Source of the DNA: Haliclona indistincta
Taxonomy: Eukaryota > Porifera > Demospongiae > Haplosclerida > Chalinidae
Length of the DNA: 64,000 bases
Assembly: GCA_964017065.1 (NCBI GenBank)
Contig: OZ024786.1
Span: forward strand, 12,533,596-12,597,595
Direction: 5' to 3'
The notes beneath the pieces are model-generated. The model was not told where the DNA came from and searched no databases. It saw only the letters and a list, made by a program, of their open reading frames with translations. Of the stretch, positions 35,077-46,100 are shown piece by piece; the first letter of the stretch is position 1, and each line of letters opens with the position of its first letter. Made by a program: the position numbers and the translations under genes.

Positions 35077-38000
35077 TTATGTCTGCTTGGATACAATGCC
35101 ATTGTCATCTAGTCGAACAGTCTGTAGTCTTTTCAATCCATCAGGACCAGCAATATACCTGAGGCGAAGATCGGGGAATGAATATTCGGGCTACTGCTAT
35201 CATATTAGCTGGTATTAACCCTTTTACAGCGATTTTATTACTCCTTGCAAGAAAGATTTGAGTGTCAAGCGTCACCTTGCAGTCACTAATGTGTCAAGTC
35301 ACTGGTATTGTATTCACACAATGGAGCATGATCAAAGACTTAATGACATTTTAACACATTAGTGCTCCGCGCTTTACGGTCTACGCTCTACGCTTTACCC
35401 TTGCAAGAAGTAATAAAACTGCTGTACAACGTACAAAACCTTATCCACATATTCTTATCAACGCATGTTCTAGCTCACTCTTGAAAAATTGATATTTGTG
35501 GAAAGGGGTCACTTCGCTCTTGCAATTTTCGAAAGCACGCATGTTTTTAAATTGCTGCAACACATCCATCTATGCCTCTACAATTTGATATAACTATACA
35601 GCAAGAAGAACGATCAAATATTATACACAGAAGAGTTTTGTAAGTTTCAGTAATATTTGACAGATTAGCAGCTATTTGAAACAGGTGTGCATTTGAAAAT
35701 TTCAGCAGCGAAGTGACCCCTTTCTCAAATCCACTCAATGATCACAAGAATATTGGTATCTTTGTAGCACAAAAGTTAACTTTTCGTGAATGATCAGGCT
35801 TGCAAAAATTTGAATACATGCTTGCTCTATGGTATTTTGATGCGTCACAAAAATTTAGGTGAATTTTATTTTTATTATTACAATCCAATCTGAGACAAAA
35901 TTTGAAAATATACTTCTTGTTTCAGCACTGCAAGAAGCTCATACTCACCTGAATCTGCTGTGCCCTGGCGGTAGTGTGAAGCCATGAGCCGCCTTGAGGT
36001 GAGCCGTCAGCTGGATGCCCTGGGTATAGCGCTCGCTACAAACATGACAGCTGAACTGAGGCTCGGGTCCAACGTGATTGGTCCTCATGTGCTGCTGCCA
36101 GGCACGAACAGACTTGCCTACAATGCACAAACAAAGACAGTAAGCTACAAGTACAAGCGAAGTATAAGTTAAATTTTTTTCATTTATTTATTTTTGGTTT
36201 TCATCGGCTTGAACTATTAAACAATTTTGAATATTGTGAAAATAAGTCAAACTTTCCTTACAGTACACTGGAGTGAGTTTAGTACCACCACATGTATTAT
36301 CAGGGTTGACACTAGGATTAGGAAGCCAAATGAATCAGTACAGCAGTTTCACTACTTCTTGCAATCTAAAAGCGTCAACCGTAGAGCGTAAACCGTGTTC
36401 AATCTAAATCACGCAATGTAATAAACCTTCCAAATAAGGCACGGATCACGCTTTACGCTTTTGTGGCTTTTGCAAGGAGTAGTGAAACCGCTGTAGCTAT
36501 TATACCCACACCACAGCATATGATCATTAATATACCACTTGAATGCCAGTCCCAGTGGATAGAAGATTATTACTTGATTATTACTTGTTTATACGCATGT
36601 AAAAACACCTACTTATCATAATACCCTAAACTGATTTGAACCCTAAACCAAATGGATCTAACAAAACCAAATGAAGTGATCCATTCAAAACAGCCTAGCG
36701 GGAAGTATACATAATGTGTACGCACAAGCTAGAACATGCAGGCTGGAGCAACAGTTAGGACGATTAAAATCATGCACTCGGGATAGTGTACAAGTACAGT
36801 GGAACCTCTCTAATCCAGACACCATCGGGACCCACACAGTGTCCTGAATTCAGGGGCACACAAATATGATTTAGTTCACATGCAGAGCCTGCATTACAGT
36901 GTATCTACAGTGAGGGGACCACTGTATACTGTTTGGAATCGACTAGTAAATAAATAATTGTTGAACAAAGATGAATTCATTAATTGGATTAATGAGGCAA
37001 TCGATTCTCTATAAATAGACACGCTTGACCATATACTAATATCAAGAGTATATAATTAAGAAGAGTGTCGAACTGCCAATACCCGCGTAGAAACACTGTG
37101 AACAAAGTAACGTGACTTCCGGTCAGTTTCACGTGAGCTTGACTGACGTCAGAGTGTTTGCTAGCTAGAGCCAATGGACGTCGTCGACGATGAAAGTGAA
37201 GGTGAAGATGGGGCTTCGATTGCTTATAATATTATCTGGGTGACTACTGTGAGGAAATAGAATGCGAGGAAGTAGAACATGACGAACAGCAAACGACTGA
37301 GCCGTGCGCTACTCCAAAGCGCCGTGGTGGTAAAGGCAAAGGTAGAGCAAAAGACAAGCAGCTAGGGAGGTCCTAGGGCTAAGAAGCGGCGCTTGACGTT
37401 AAACAAGGACGAGAAGGCGAGAGTCTTGCTGTCGATATGTGACGTGAAAGTAGAGAATGTTGTTTTGCATGTTGATGAGACAATCAGCAGTGCAAGGCAC
37501 GTTTTAGACAATAAGGCTCGACAAGACTTCTGGAAGGCTCTTCAAAGTTCGAAGCAGATGATCACTGAGTTGCTAAAGTCCCTAGTTAGGCTTGCAGTTA
37601 CTAGCATTGGTCGTTTTACTACTGTTCCTTGTACATCGTGATCGCTTTTCCTTTTTCTTCCCTGCTCCATTCCACTAAGTTTGACGGCGAGCGGCTGCTG
37701 CGAGTGACGTTTCAGGCTGACCACGTCTCCTTGCTATACGTATCACTTAGTTATACTAGCAGATTACGGACGAATTTACGGCGTTTTTCTCACGTGAAAC
37801 TGACCGGAAGTCACGTTACTTTGTTCACAGTGTTTCTACGCGGGTATTGGCAGTTCGACACTCTTCTTAATTATATACTCTTGCTAATATTATTTATTTT
37901 GTGGGCACTACTGTGTCTCACCTACGTAGGTACATCCAGACTCCGGGCACGCTACACAGTGGTCTTGGTGGGTGTCCAGGTGATTGGTCAGTGCCGTCTG

Positions 38001-39844
38001 TGTCTTGAAAGTCTTCTCACACACGAAGCAGCGATGAGGTCGTGAGTGAGTGTGCTTGTACACGATATGTTGCCATAGACCAGATGGACTGCTACACGTC
38101 ATGTCACAGTGCGGACATCTCTGTGTGTTCACGTGTCGCTTGACGTGCTGTCGAAGAAACCGTTCCGTCGCAAACTGCTTGTTACAGATGCAGCATGTGT
38201 GGGCATGGTTAGTAGGTGTGGCTTGTCTCCCTAGGTGATCCTTGAACTTGGAATTGCTGGAGAATACAGCTCCACACGACGAACAAGCAGCTACCTTCTC
38301 TTGTGTGTGTGTACGCATGTGCTCCAGCAGCTTAGTACGAGACTTCCTACCATTCGGACAGTCTAGAGAAAAAGTGAACATAGAGCAAATAGTAAAAAAA
38401 TTATCAAAAATGACACAAGGTGTTGCATTTCGCTTAACAATAGTGGAACTAGAGCAGTCATGTCATAGTCTACAGAGCATGTTTATGATCATATAGAGTT
38501 GTCTCGATTTGGATAGTTGACATTTTGATTGCACGGAAGTTAACAACCTTACAGAAATAGATTGGAACACTACTCACACACTTTATTATCAATGGCTATG
38601 TACAGTGGAACTTCTCTAAGGCGGATACCATCGGGACCAACAAAAATCATCCATTATAGAGAGGGTGTCCTCTGGTCAGGGGTTTATTATACATTATGTG
38701 GGTTATATTTGGGATTCAGTAAGTGTCCATTATAGAGGGATGAGGGGTGTCCTCTAAGAAGGGTTCTACCGTACCCAGTGAATACAAATTTGATGAACAT
38801 AACAACCACTAGAAATGCCTGTAATGTTGCACGTAAATAGACATACCATACAATATGCCCATAGATTATCTTTGTCGCATTAGGCAGTGATTAGATAGTT
38901 TACCATATACCTCTCCAACAGCATTTTGGTTCTTTCATAGCGACCACATGTTCTCGCACGTGACTGTGGTACTCCATGGGGCAGTCGAACTCCCTCCCGC
39001 ACTCTGCCTCACTGGTCCACCACAGGCACACCATCACCTCCACATCTCCAACATCGTCCTCTGCGTCTTCATCGAGCAGACACACAGGCAGCTGGTGCTT
39101 GGATTGACACGCCAGACCCTCGTTCTTCAGGTACGCAAGATAGGCATGGAAGAGGACATGACGTGTCAAACAGCCCTGGGAGACGAGAAAATAACTAAAG
39201 AGGATGTTAGTCAAGCACTCACTCACTCACTCACTCACCCACCCACCCACTCACTCACTCACTCACTCACTCACCCACCCACTCACTCACTCACTCACTT
39301 ACTCACTCACTCACTCACTCACTCACTCACTCACTCACTCACTCACTCACTCACTCACTCACTCACTCACACTCACTCACTCACTCACTCACTCACACTC
39401 ACTCGCTCACTAGGGGTACGTACGACATGGCCGGGCTGGTCTTGTGTACGATATTTTACGCATGGATTATAAGGGTTTTCGAACTATAAGCTTGGGACAG
39501 TATGACAGAATATAACTGTGGATTTTAGACAGATTTCAAACTGCTGGTGTAAGGTATATCACTTGTCACACTCCTAGCTTATTCACACCCCAATAATGAA
39601 TATAGTCATTCACTCGCTTGCTTACCCTCCCTTAACCACCCACCAGGTCATCTGTTACATAGTGACACGGTCCCCAACGACACGACTGCCCGTCTCCAAT
39701 ATGATTAGCACGCAAGTGAGCAGTGAGTTCGTCAGACGAAAGAAAAGTGTGTCCACACTCGTATGCGCTAGAAGTTAACCATTTACACACAAAGACGAGA
39801 TCCACCTCGTTCTGCTCCTCGTATTGATCAAGTGGAGTCGCCAT
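35077..39844 (-). CDS. HINFP: HINFP-like C2H2 zinc-finger transcription factor, 385 aa
   Basis: Five exons read leftward: 39644-39844 (ATG 39844), 38911-39175, 37922-38362, 35949-36117 and 35077-35158 (TAA). All have GT-AG junctions and agreeing phases, 386 codons with stop. About ten C2H2 or C2H2-like fingers are visible, among them ECGHTFLSSDELTAHLRANH, LLEHMRTHTQEK, CNKQFATERFLRQHVKRH, CPHCDMTCSS and CHVCSERYTQGIQLTAHL. The order, the HTQEKV link, FATERxLRxH, the CDMTC finger and the C-terminal PGHSRFRY...GLKRLQTVRL match HINFP/MIZF, which activates histone H4 genes at the G1/S transition in vertebrates. DNA target here is inferred only. Starts 258 bp from the SELENBP1 start in the opposite direction. 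Confidence 0.88.
35227..35424. mobile_element. TA-flanked MITE, family 'TTATTACTTCTTGCAAG', copy 2
   Basis: CAGCGATTTTATTACTCCTTGCAAG to CTTGCAAGAAGTAATAAAACTGCTG in imperfect inverted form, flanked by TA. In the last intron of the HINFP-like gene, 198 bp long like copy 1. Confidence 0.8.
36341..36493. mobile_element. TA-flanked MITE, family 'TTATTACTTCTTGCAAG', copy 3 (short)
   Basis: CAGCAGTTTCACTACTTCTTGC at the left and GCAAGGAGTAGTGAAACCGCTG at the right, flanked by TA. Interior shortened to 153 bp but keeps the AGCGTCAACCGTAGAGCGT motif seen in other copies. Confidence 0.75.
36795..36926. mobile_element. MITE, family 'CAGTGGAACCTCTCTAA', copy 3
   Basis: Begins TACAGTGGAACCTCTCTAAT and ends GGGACCACTGTA. 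In intron 3 of the HINFP-like gene. Shares ACACCATCGGGACC with copy 4. Confidence 0.65.
37043..37883. mobile_element. Long-TIR non-autonomous element, 841 bp
   Basis: Near-perfect inverted repeats of about 94 bp (37043-37136 and 37790-37883) begin CAAGAGTATATAATTAAG. CTAATAT flanks both sides (37036-37042 and 37884-37890). The interior holds acidic and Lys-rich coding-like stretches (MDVVDDESEGEDG, PKRRGGKGKGRAKDK) and an 82-codon open frame at 37393, which I do not recognise. It lies in intron 3 of the HINFP-like gene. Confidence 0.8.
38601..38773. mobile_element. MITE, family 'CAGTGGAACCTCTCTAA', copy 4
   Basis: TACAGTGGAACTTCTCTAAGG to GGGTTCTACCGTA. Contains ATTATAGAGAGGGTGTCCTC, as in copy 2. 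In intron 2 of the HINFP-like gene. Confidence 0.7.
39216..39412 (+). repeat. (ACTC)n microsatellite in HINFP intron 1
   Basis: About 200 bp of ACTC units with short CACCC interruptions, just upstream on the plus strand of the exon ending at 39175. The Thr-His-Ser-Leu frames through it are artefacts. Confidence 0.95.
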
Positions 39845-40102
39845 TTGTATGAGAAAAATCGCTGAGAGGATCGGGAAGAAAGATCGAGATGTTGCTAGTC
39901 TCTCGGTAGGCGTGGTCTTTATTGTTCCCGCGCTTACACCCGCCAGCCAAGTCGTCTAATACCACGTGTATAATACAATTCACACCTCCTAATAGCTCGA
40001 ATGTTTTTATAATCCACACGTTCGCTGATCGTGTCCAGTCTCTTCCGAGGGAATCCAACTTGCAAATTCTATAGCCTCTTTGTCCGAGTCTGTGGCTGCA
40101 AA
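39845..40102. promoter_or_regulatory. Shared divergent promoter region of HINFP-like and SELENBP1 genes
   Basis: Only 258 bp separate the two start codons, which point away from each other. The interval must hold both 5' UTRs and promoters. No clear TATA box was seen. Regulatory activity is inference from the geometry. Confidence 0.6.
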
Positions 40103-43100
40103 ATGAACGGAGACGCGGTCAATGGAGTGTCGAACGGAGTGACGAATGGAGTATCAAACGGTGACGGTTAGCAGTGAATTTGCACAATATATGAACAGTA
40201 TTGCATTTTCTGCAGCATTTGTAAAACGCTTATTTTATAGTGCAAGTTGCGCAATATGTTCAGTGCAGTACTGAAGATGCGGGATAGACTTGTTTGACCT
40301 TTTGGACTGTTTTGATTTCAAATTAGCATCCCTATCAACGATGAATGCTTTTAGTAGAAATGCTAGCAAAACACCACTCCTAAACGCTACATTAATTTGA
40401 TCTCTCAGATAGCATACAGGGTTTTGCAGGTTGCTTGATCAAAAATCTACTGCTAGAGCATGCACACAGTACGTTTTCTGTACAATTGGTATACAGAAAC
40501 ACGCCATGCGCATGCGCTAGCAGGAAATTGTTTGGTTACAACCTGCAAAACCCTGTAGCATCATGTTGCTTGCTATAACAAAGGTCATAACAAACAATGA
40601 ACCATAAAATTAAAATAACAATTTTAAATAAGCATTACAGCATTAGAAATAACTAGGTTAGTCCAAAGATGTACAGAAATCCAACAGGAGAGATTAGGAG
40701 TCGCAAGTTTTGAGGTTTCGCAAAGCAAAGGGTTTACAGGGTGCATTAGATGTCTGTCGTTCTATGTACAAAACCTTTCAGTATATGATTTCACACCGTT
40801 TGGTTTAGCACAGCTTGTCACTGATAGTGAATCTATATCATTATGCCTCGGTGGGCGGAGCCACGAGGCATACAGTAGTTGGTCGGTTTGTCATTCATTC
40901 ATTCTGTCCGCAGGCAGAACTCCGCGTCGGCGGAAAACTAAGCGCTGATACTTGCAATACATGTTCAACTCGGTGTTGCCTCGGAATTGAATTGATAGAC
41001 TTTTGGTTCCAAAGCTTCGTTACCTTGAATGGCATTGCTGGACTCGCTCAGCATTGTGGGACTTCGCTGAAGATAAAGCTGTCTACTATAGTCTTCTTCA
41101 CAGCTTGTAAGACAATTCTTTACTCAAGGTAGTACAGTGAGTGCTGAGAAATCAATCGTGCTATCGCTAAGCAGCTCCAGCGGCAAGCTAGCAACCAGCG
41201 CTCACGTGCTGTGTTGATTATAGGCACGCCCAACTGAATTCCATGTGGTTAGCACTGCTAGGCTTCTGATTGCGTAGTTGCAACCCACTAGCAAACAGTG
41301 CTGTATTGCAGCTTGTTGCAGCGCTCTTCAGCTTTAATTTCATCATACAGGAATTGCATTGCATAACTATTATACTGCATTGTGATTGCTGTACAGCAAG
41401 GTATAACAGCTGCAGTTTGTTGCTGTGTATGTTTTTACAAGTTGTCAGCCACTAACATAGTGTTCAACTAGCAACAGCAGACTTTCATTACTGCTTGTGT
41501 ATTTCAGTTCAGCGTATTTAGTCAGACAGGCATGTATGCATAACATTCCACCGAGGCATAAGCACCTTCGGTGCCTAGTTTCCCTACGGAAATCTTGCAT
41601 ACTTTTTGCATACTTGGACATGCTATCATGTATTTTGCATAATAGTTACATGTACATGCTTATTGTTCACCTTCAACAAAGAATCTCAAATTTGTCACTA
41701 GTGCTGTGCATATGATGACTTGAAAGTGGTATTATGATTTTTTGTGACAATGCAAGCAGACAAGGGTATATTCACTGCCCACATGGACCGGAATTTACTG
41801 TGTTGCAAAGTAACAATCTTTTAGTAGCCCACCACTTTAATACAATCTTGTGTCTAAACTGAGCTAGTGTCAAGCCAAAATATTGAAATTTGCAATGAAA
41901 CTACTGCCCAACAAAACAATGAGTATTCTTAGTAATGGGGATTAGGTGAGTAGCTATGACTATCACTGTTTTCAGGCAAACTAAAGTTATTTTGGCTACT
42001 GTAAGGTGATTGTAACTAAAACCACAGTGTGGCTGTCAATGAAAAACTATGCAACATTCATAGTATTTGCCGACAAAGATTCATTTGACGACCTTTACGA
42101 ATTTGTTGCATTGAATTTCAGCTGTTCTACTTCTTGACAGAACTTCCTTAATAATAATTATGTGACATTCGTTCCAGACCTAGTTAATTATTATGAATCC
42201 ATGAAAATTAGACTCTTAGCATAGGCATTGATTGTGAAAAGGTCGTCATCATAAGTAGGCGTTTCTAATTGTGTCAGGTTGGTCAATCATAACAATTCCA
42301 GTACCCAAAACATAATCAAGCCGTGCCTTTAGAGTAGGGTGTTTATTGCTTGTCGATTGTCATTAAAGTTTATAGTGTCATCTTAATCAATCATAAAATA
42401 CCAGCACCTGCATATGGGCATGTTCGAGTATGCCTTTAGAGCAAATGTGTAAATTTTGTTCGTATATAGTGTACCATGACATAACAGTTGTGTAGACTTC
42501 ATGCTAGCTAGCTAGCTATAAAACTGTGTAAAGGTCACCCTTGTAAGCATTTGCTACTGTTACTACCAGTTGTGTGTGTGTGTGCAATGTATGCTCGGCT
42601 TGCTAATTTGGTTCTCATACACATACATTTATGCGTGGATTTTGGTAGCAGTCCAATCGCTTTTGACAAAAGTCAGGTTTCGCTGCTTGCACTCCTCCAT
42701 GGTTCTTCTGCCTCATGTGTCTGTACCTTATACATGCATCTTCACAGAGTCTGTTATATTGCACCCTTCATGCTTATTGGAATTTGTATAAAACTCGTGG
42801 AAGTTAAAGTATAATTGTAATTCTAGTAACTAGATGGTATAGCACCTGTGTGGCTAGCTATTGTTATCGTAACAAAGCTTGATTTGTTGCTCTGTAAATA
42901 GCAGGAACCATAGGAACAAATAACTTAGTAACCATTTGAAACTTCCTGTAGTGGAACCTCGGTCTCTTAACACATGAAGTCAACACATAGACATAGATGC
43001 CTCCATATACATGTAATGGACAATTTTACTGATGTACATTCTAACTAGTGCTGAAACGAATACTTGTACTATTCGACTATTCGATCGTTTTGACAGTATT

Positions 43101-46100
43101 CGAATGCTATTGCAACTATTCGAATATTCGTTTGAAGTCTTTTAGCAGTTGGGAAACTTGGGCTATTTGTAACCAGTCCACAAATCAAGCCTGAGCCCTG
43201 ACTTTATGTTGATATACAACTTTCAAACATAATTATGTTCTTGCGCACTGGTTGCTAGAGCTAGTTTTATTCCGATAATAGAGTATTCGACTATTCGTTC
43301 GTTTTAGCTAGTGACAATTCGAACATGAAAATGTGTTATTCGTTTCAGCCCTAATTCTAACAAAGCATAACAATACAGATTGAACCTCATGTAAAGGACA
43401 ACTCCATATAACGGCAAAAAGCAATTGCCCAACTTGCCTGTTATAGAGAGGTTCCACTGTACGCAACTGTTGACATAGATTTAACTTTTGATAAGTCGAT
43501 ATCAGTTTGAAAGCACTACGGTGAAACCTCTCACTGTGAATTAAGGTCACCAACTGTAGACACTGCTAAATACCCCAAATTAATAACAACCTCTGAAATA
43601 ATGACACTCTCCTAATAAGGATACTGATAAGGCAAAGTAACAATCTTTTTCACTTTAATACGATCTTTTGTCTAAGCTGAGCTAGTGTCAAGCCAAAATA
43701 TTGAAAATTTACTACCCAACAAAACAATGAGTATTCTTAGTAATAGGGATTAGGTGAGTAGCTATGACTATCACTGTTTTACAGTCAAATAGAGTTATTT
43801 TGGCTGCGTGTGATAGCTAAATCATAACTAAACCACTTTGTGGTTGTCAATGAAGCACAATGCAACATTCATAGTATTTGCTGACAAGGATTAATTCGAC
43901 GACAGTGAATTTTAGCTGTTCTTATTCCTGTCAGACCTTCCTTAATAATTATGTAGGCACGTGTCCAGAAATGAAGAAGGTGCGCAAGCTTTATTGTTCA
44001 TTAAAGTCACTTTCATCATTATTGTCATGGCGCACTGGACTTGTTCTTCGCTAAGACCATAATTATATTAAATTATTATACTATAATACTACAGTATCTA
44101 TGCTGAATCTAATGGAAAACAGCCTAAACTAACTTATGGGATACTGCTAAGTTAGTTGTAACAACAATAATGATAAATTTATAGCAACTCTGTACTTTAA
44201 TGTGATCAATAATTTTTTAAAAAACTTCAATGCTGAGGGAGTGCTAGAGCCCCCTGAGTCCTATCTTGGACACGTGCCTGATATGTGACATTCGTTCCAG
44301 GCCTAGTCTATTATTATCGAAAGGTCCAACATGAAGTTTCTTTCCTTTAGCATAGGCATTGATTATGAAGAGGTTTTCATCATAAGCGTCATTAAATTTC
44401 TAATTGTGTCAGGTTGGTCAACCATAAAATTCCAATACCTTGAACATAATCAAGCCTTGCCTTTAGGGGAGGAGTGTTTATTGTTGTCGATTATCATAAT
44501 GCAGGCAGAAATATTTATCTCATTAAAATTAATTAATGTTCATTAAAGTTTAATAGTGTCGTCTTAATGGATCATGAAATACCAGCACCTGAGCTTATTG
44601 GAGTGCACCCAACTCAATAACAACCTCTGAAATGAGGACACTCTCCTAATAAGGACAACATTTGTGGTGTCTGGATTAGAGGGGTTCCACTGTATGCTAT
44701 TAACTGCTGGTTTATTATTATTATTTTTTTTTTATTAACTGGTAATAACTGCTGGTTTATTATTTTCTCCAGGCAACCACTGTGGTTGTGGACCTGGGTA
44801 TGCTACACCTATCGATGCAATGGAGGGTCCCAGGGAGAAGCTGCTGTACGTTCCCTGCATATACAGCAATACCGAGACCAAAAAACCAGACTATCTAGCT
44901 ACCGTAGACTGTGATCCTGAGTCAGTTGAGTATGGACAGGTATGTGTGAGTGAGGGAGGGAGGGAGAGAGGGAGGAAGATAGAAGCTAGGTGCTCATTGA
45001 TGAGGAATCGGAATTAATAGGAGGGTTATTGAGTATGTGGAAGAGTGAGGAAGCTTGTGAGTGAGTGAGTGAGTGAGTGAGTGAGTGTGTGAGTGAGTGA
45101 GCGAGTTTGTGAGTGAGTGAGTGAGGGAGTGAGTGAGTGAGTGAGTGTGTGAGTGAGTGAGCGAGTTTGTGAGTGAGTGAGGGAGTGAGTGAGTGAGGGA
45201 GTTTGTGAGTGAGTGCATGAGTGAGGGAGGGAGTGAGTGAGTGAGTGAGTTTGTGAGTGAGGGAGTGAGTGAGTGAGTGAGAGGAAGTTTGTGAGTGAGT
45301 GAGTAAGTGAAGGGAGTAAGTGATTGATGATCGAGTGAGAGAAAATATTGATAGTACTTCACTCTTCACTTTAGGTGATTCATCGGTTGCCGATGACAGC
45401 TGTTGACGATGAGATTCATCACACAGGGTGGAATGCTTGTAGCAGGTAATTCAACAGCAACCAAAATGTAAAAAAATTCAAAATAATAATTTCAAAATTC
45501 AAAATTCGAACTGTGTATTATTTTGTGTACAGTTGCTTTGGAGACTCCAGCAAGTCAAGGAACAAGCTAATCATGCCATCGCTGGGGTCTGGTCGGGTCT
45601 ATGTTGTGGACGTTGGCAAAAATGCAAAAATGCCGCGAATACATACTGTGAGTCAATTATGACATGGATAGTGTTTGTGTGCATTTACGTAAGTGAGGTT
45701 AAGGAATCATTTCCCTTCTCTCCCTGTCTCCCTCCCTCCCTTTCTCTTCCACCCCTTTCTCCCTCTCCCTCCCTTTCTCCTACATATCTCCTCTCTCCAT
45801 TTCTCCGTCCCTCCCTCCCTCCTTCCCTCCCTCGCTTCCTCTCTCTCTCCCTCCCTCCCTCCCTCCCTCCCTCCCTCCCTCCCTCCCTCCCTCCCTCCCT
45901 CCCTCCCTCCCTCCCCCTCCCTCTCCCTCCCCCTCCCTCTCCCTCCCCCTCCCTCCCCCTCCCTCTCTCTCTCTCTCTAGGTGGTAGATGGTCAGCAGAT
46001 TCTCAACAAGACCGGTCTCACCACTCCTCACACCTCTCATTGCTTGGGTAGTGGTCAGATTATGATCAGTGCAATGGGTGACAAAGACGGCAACGCACGT

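Noticed and set aside
44986..45369. Thr-His-Ser-Leu rich frames on the minus strand
   Set aside because: Product of the GTGA microsatellite in SELENBP1 intron 2.
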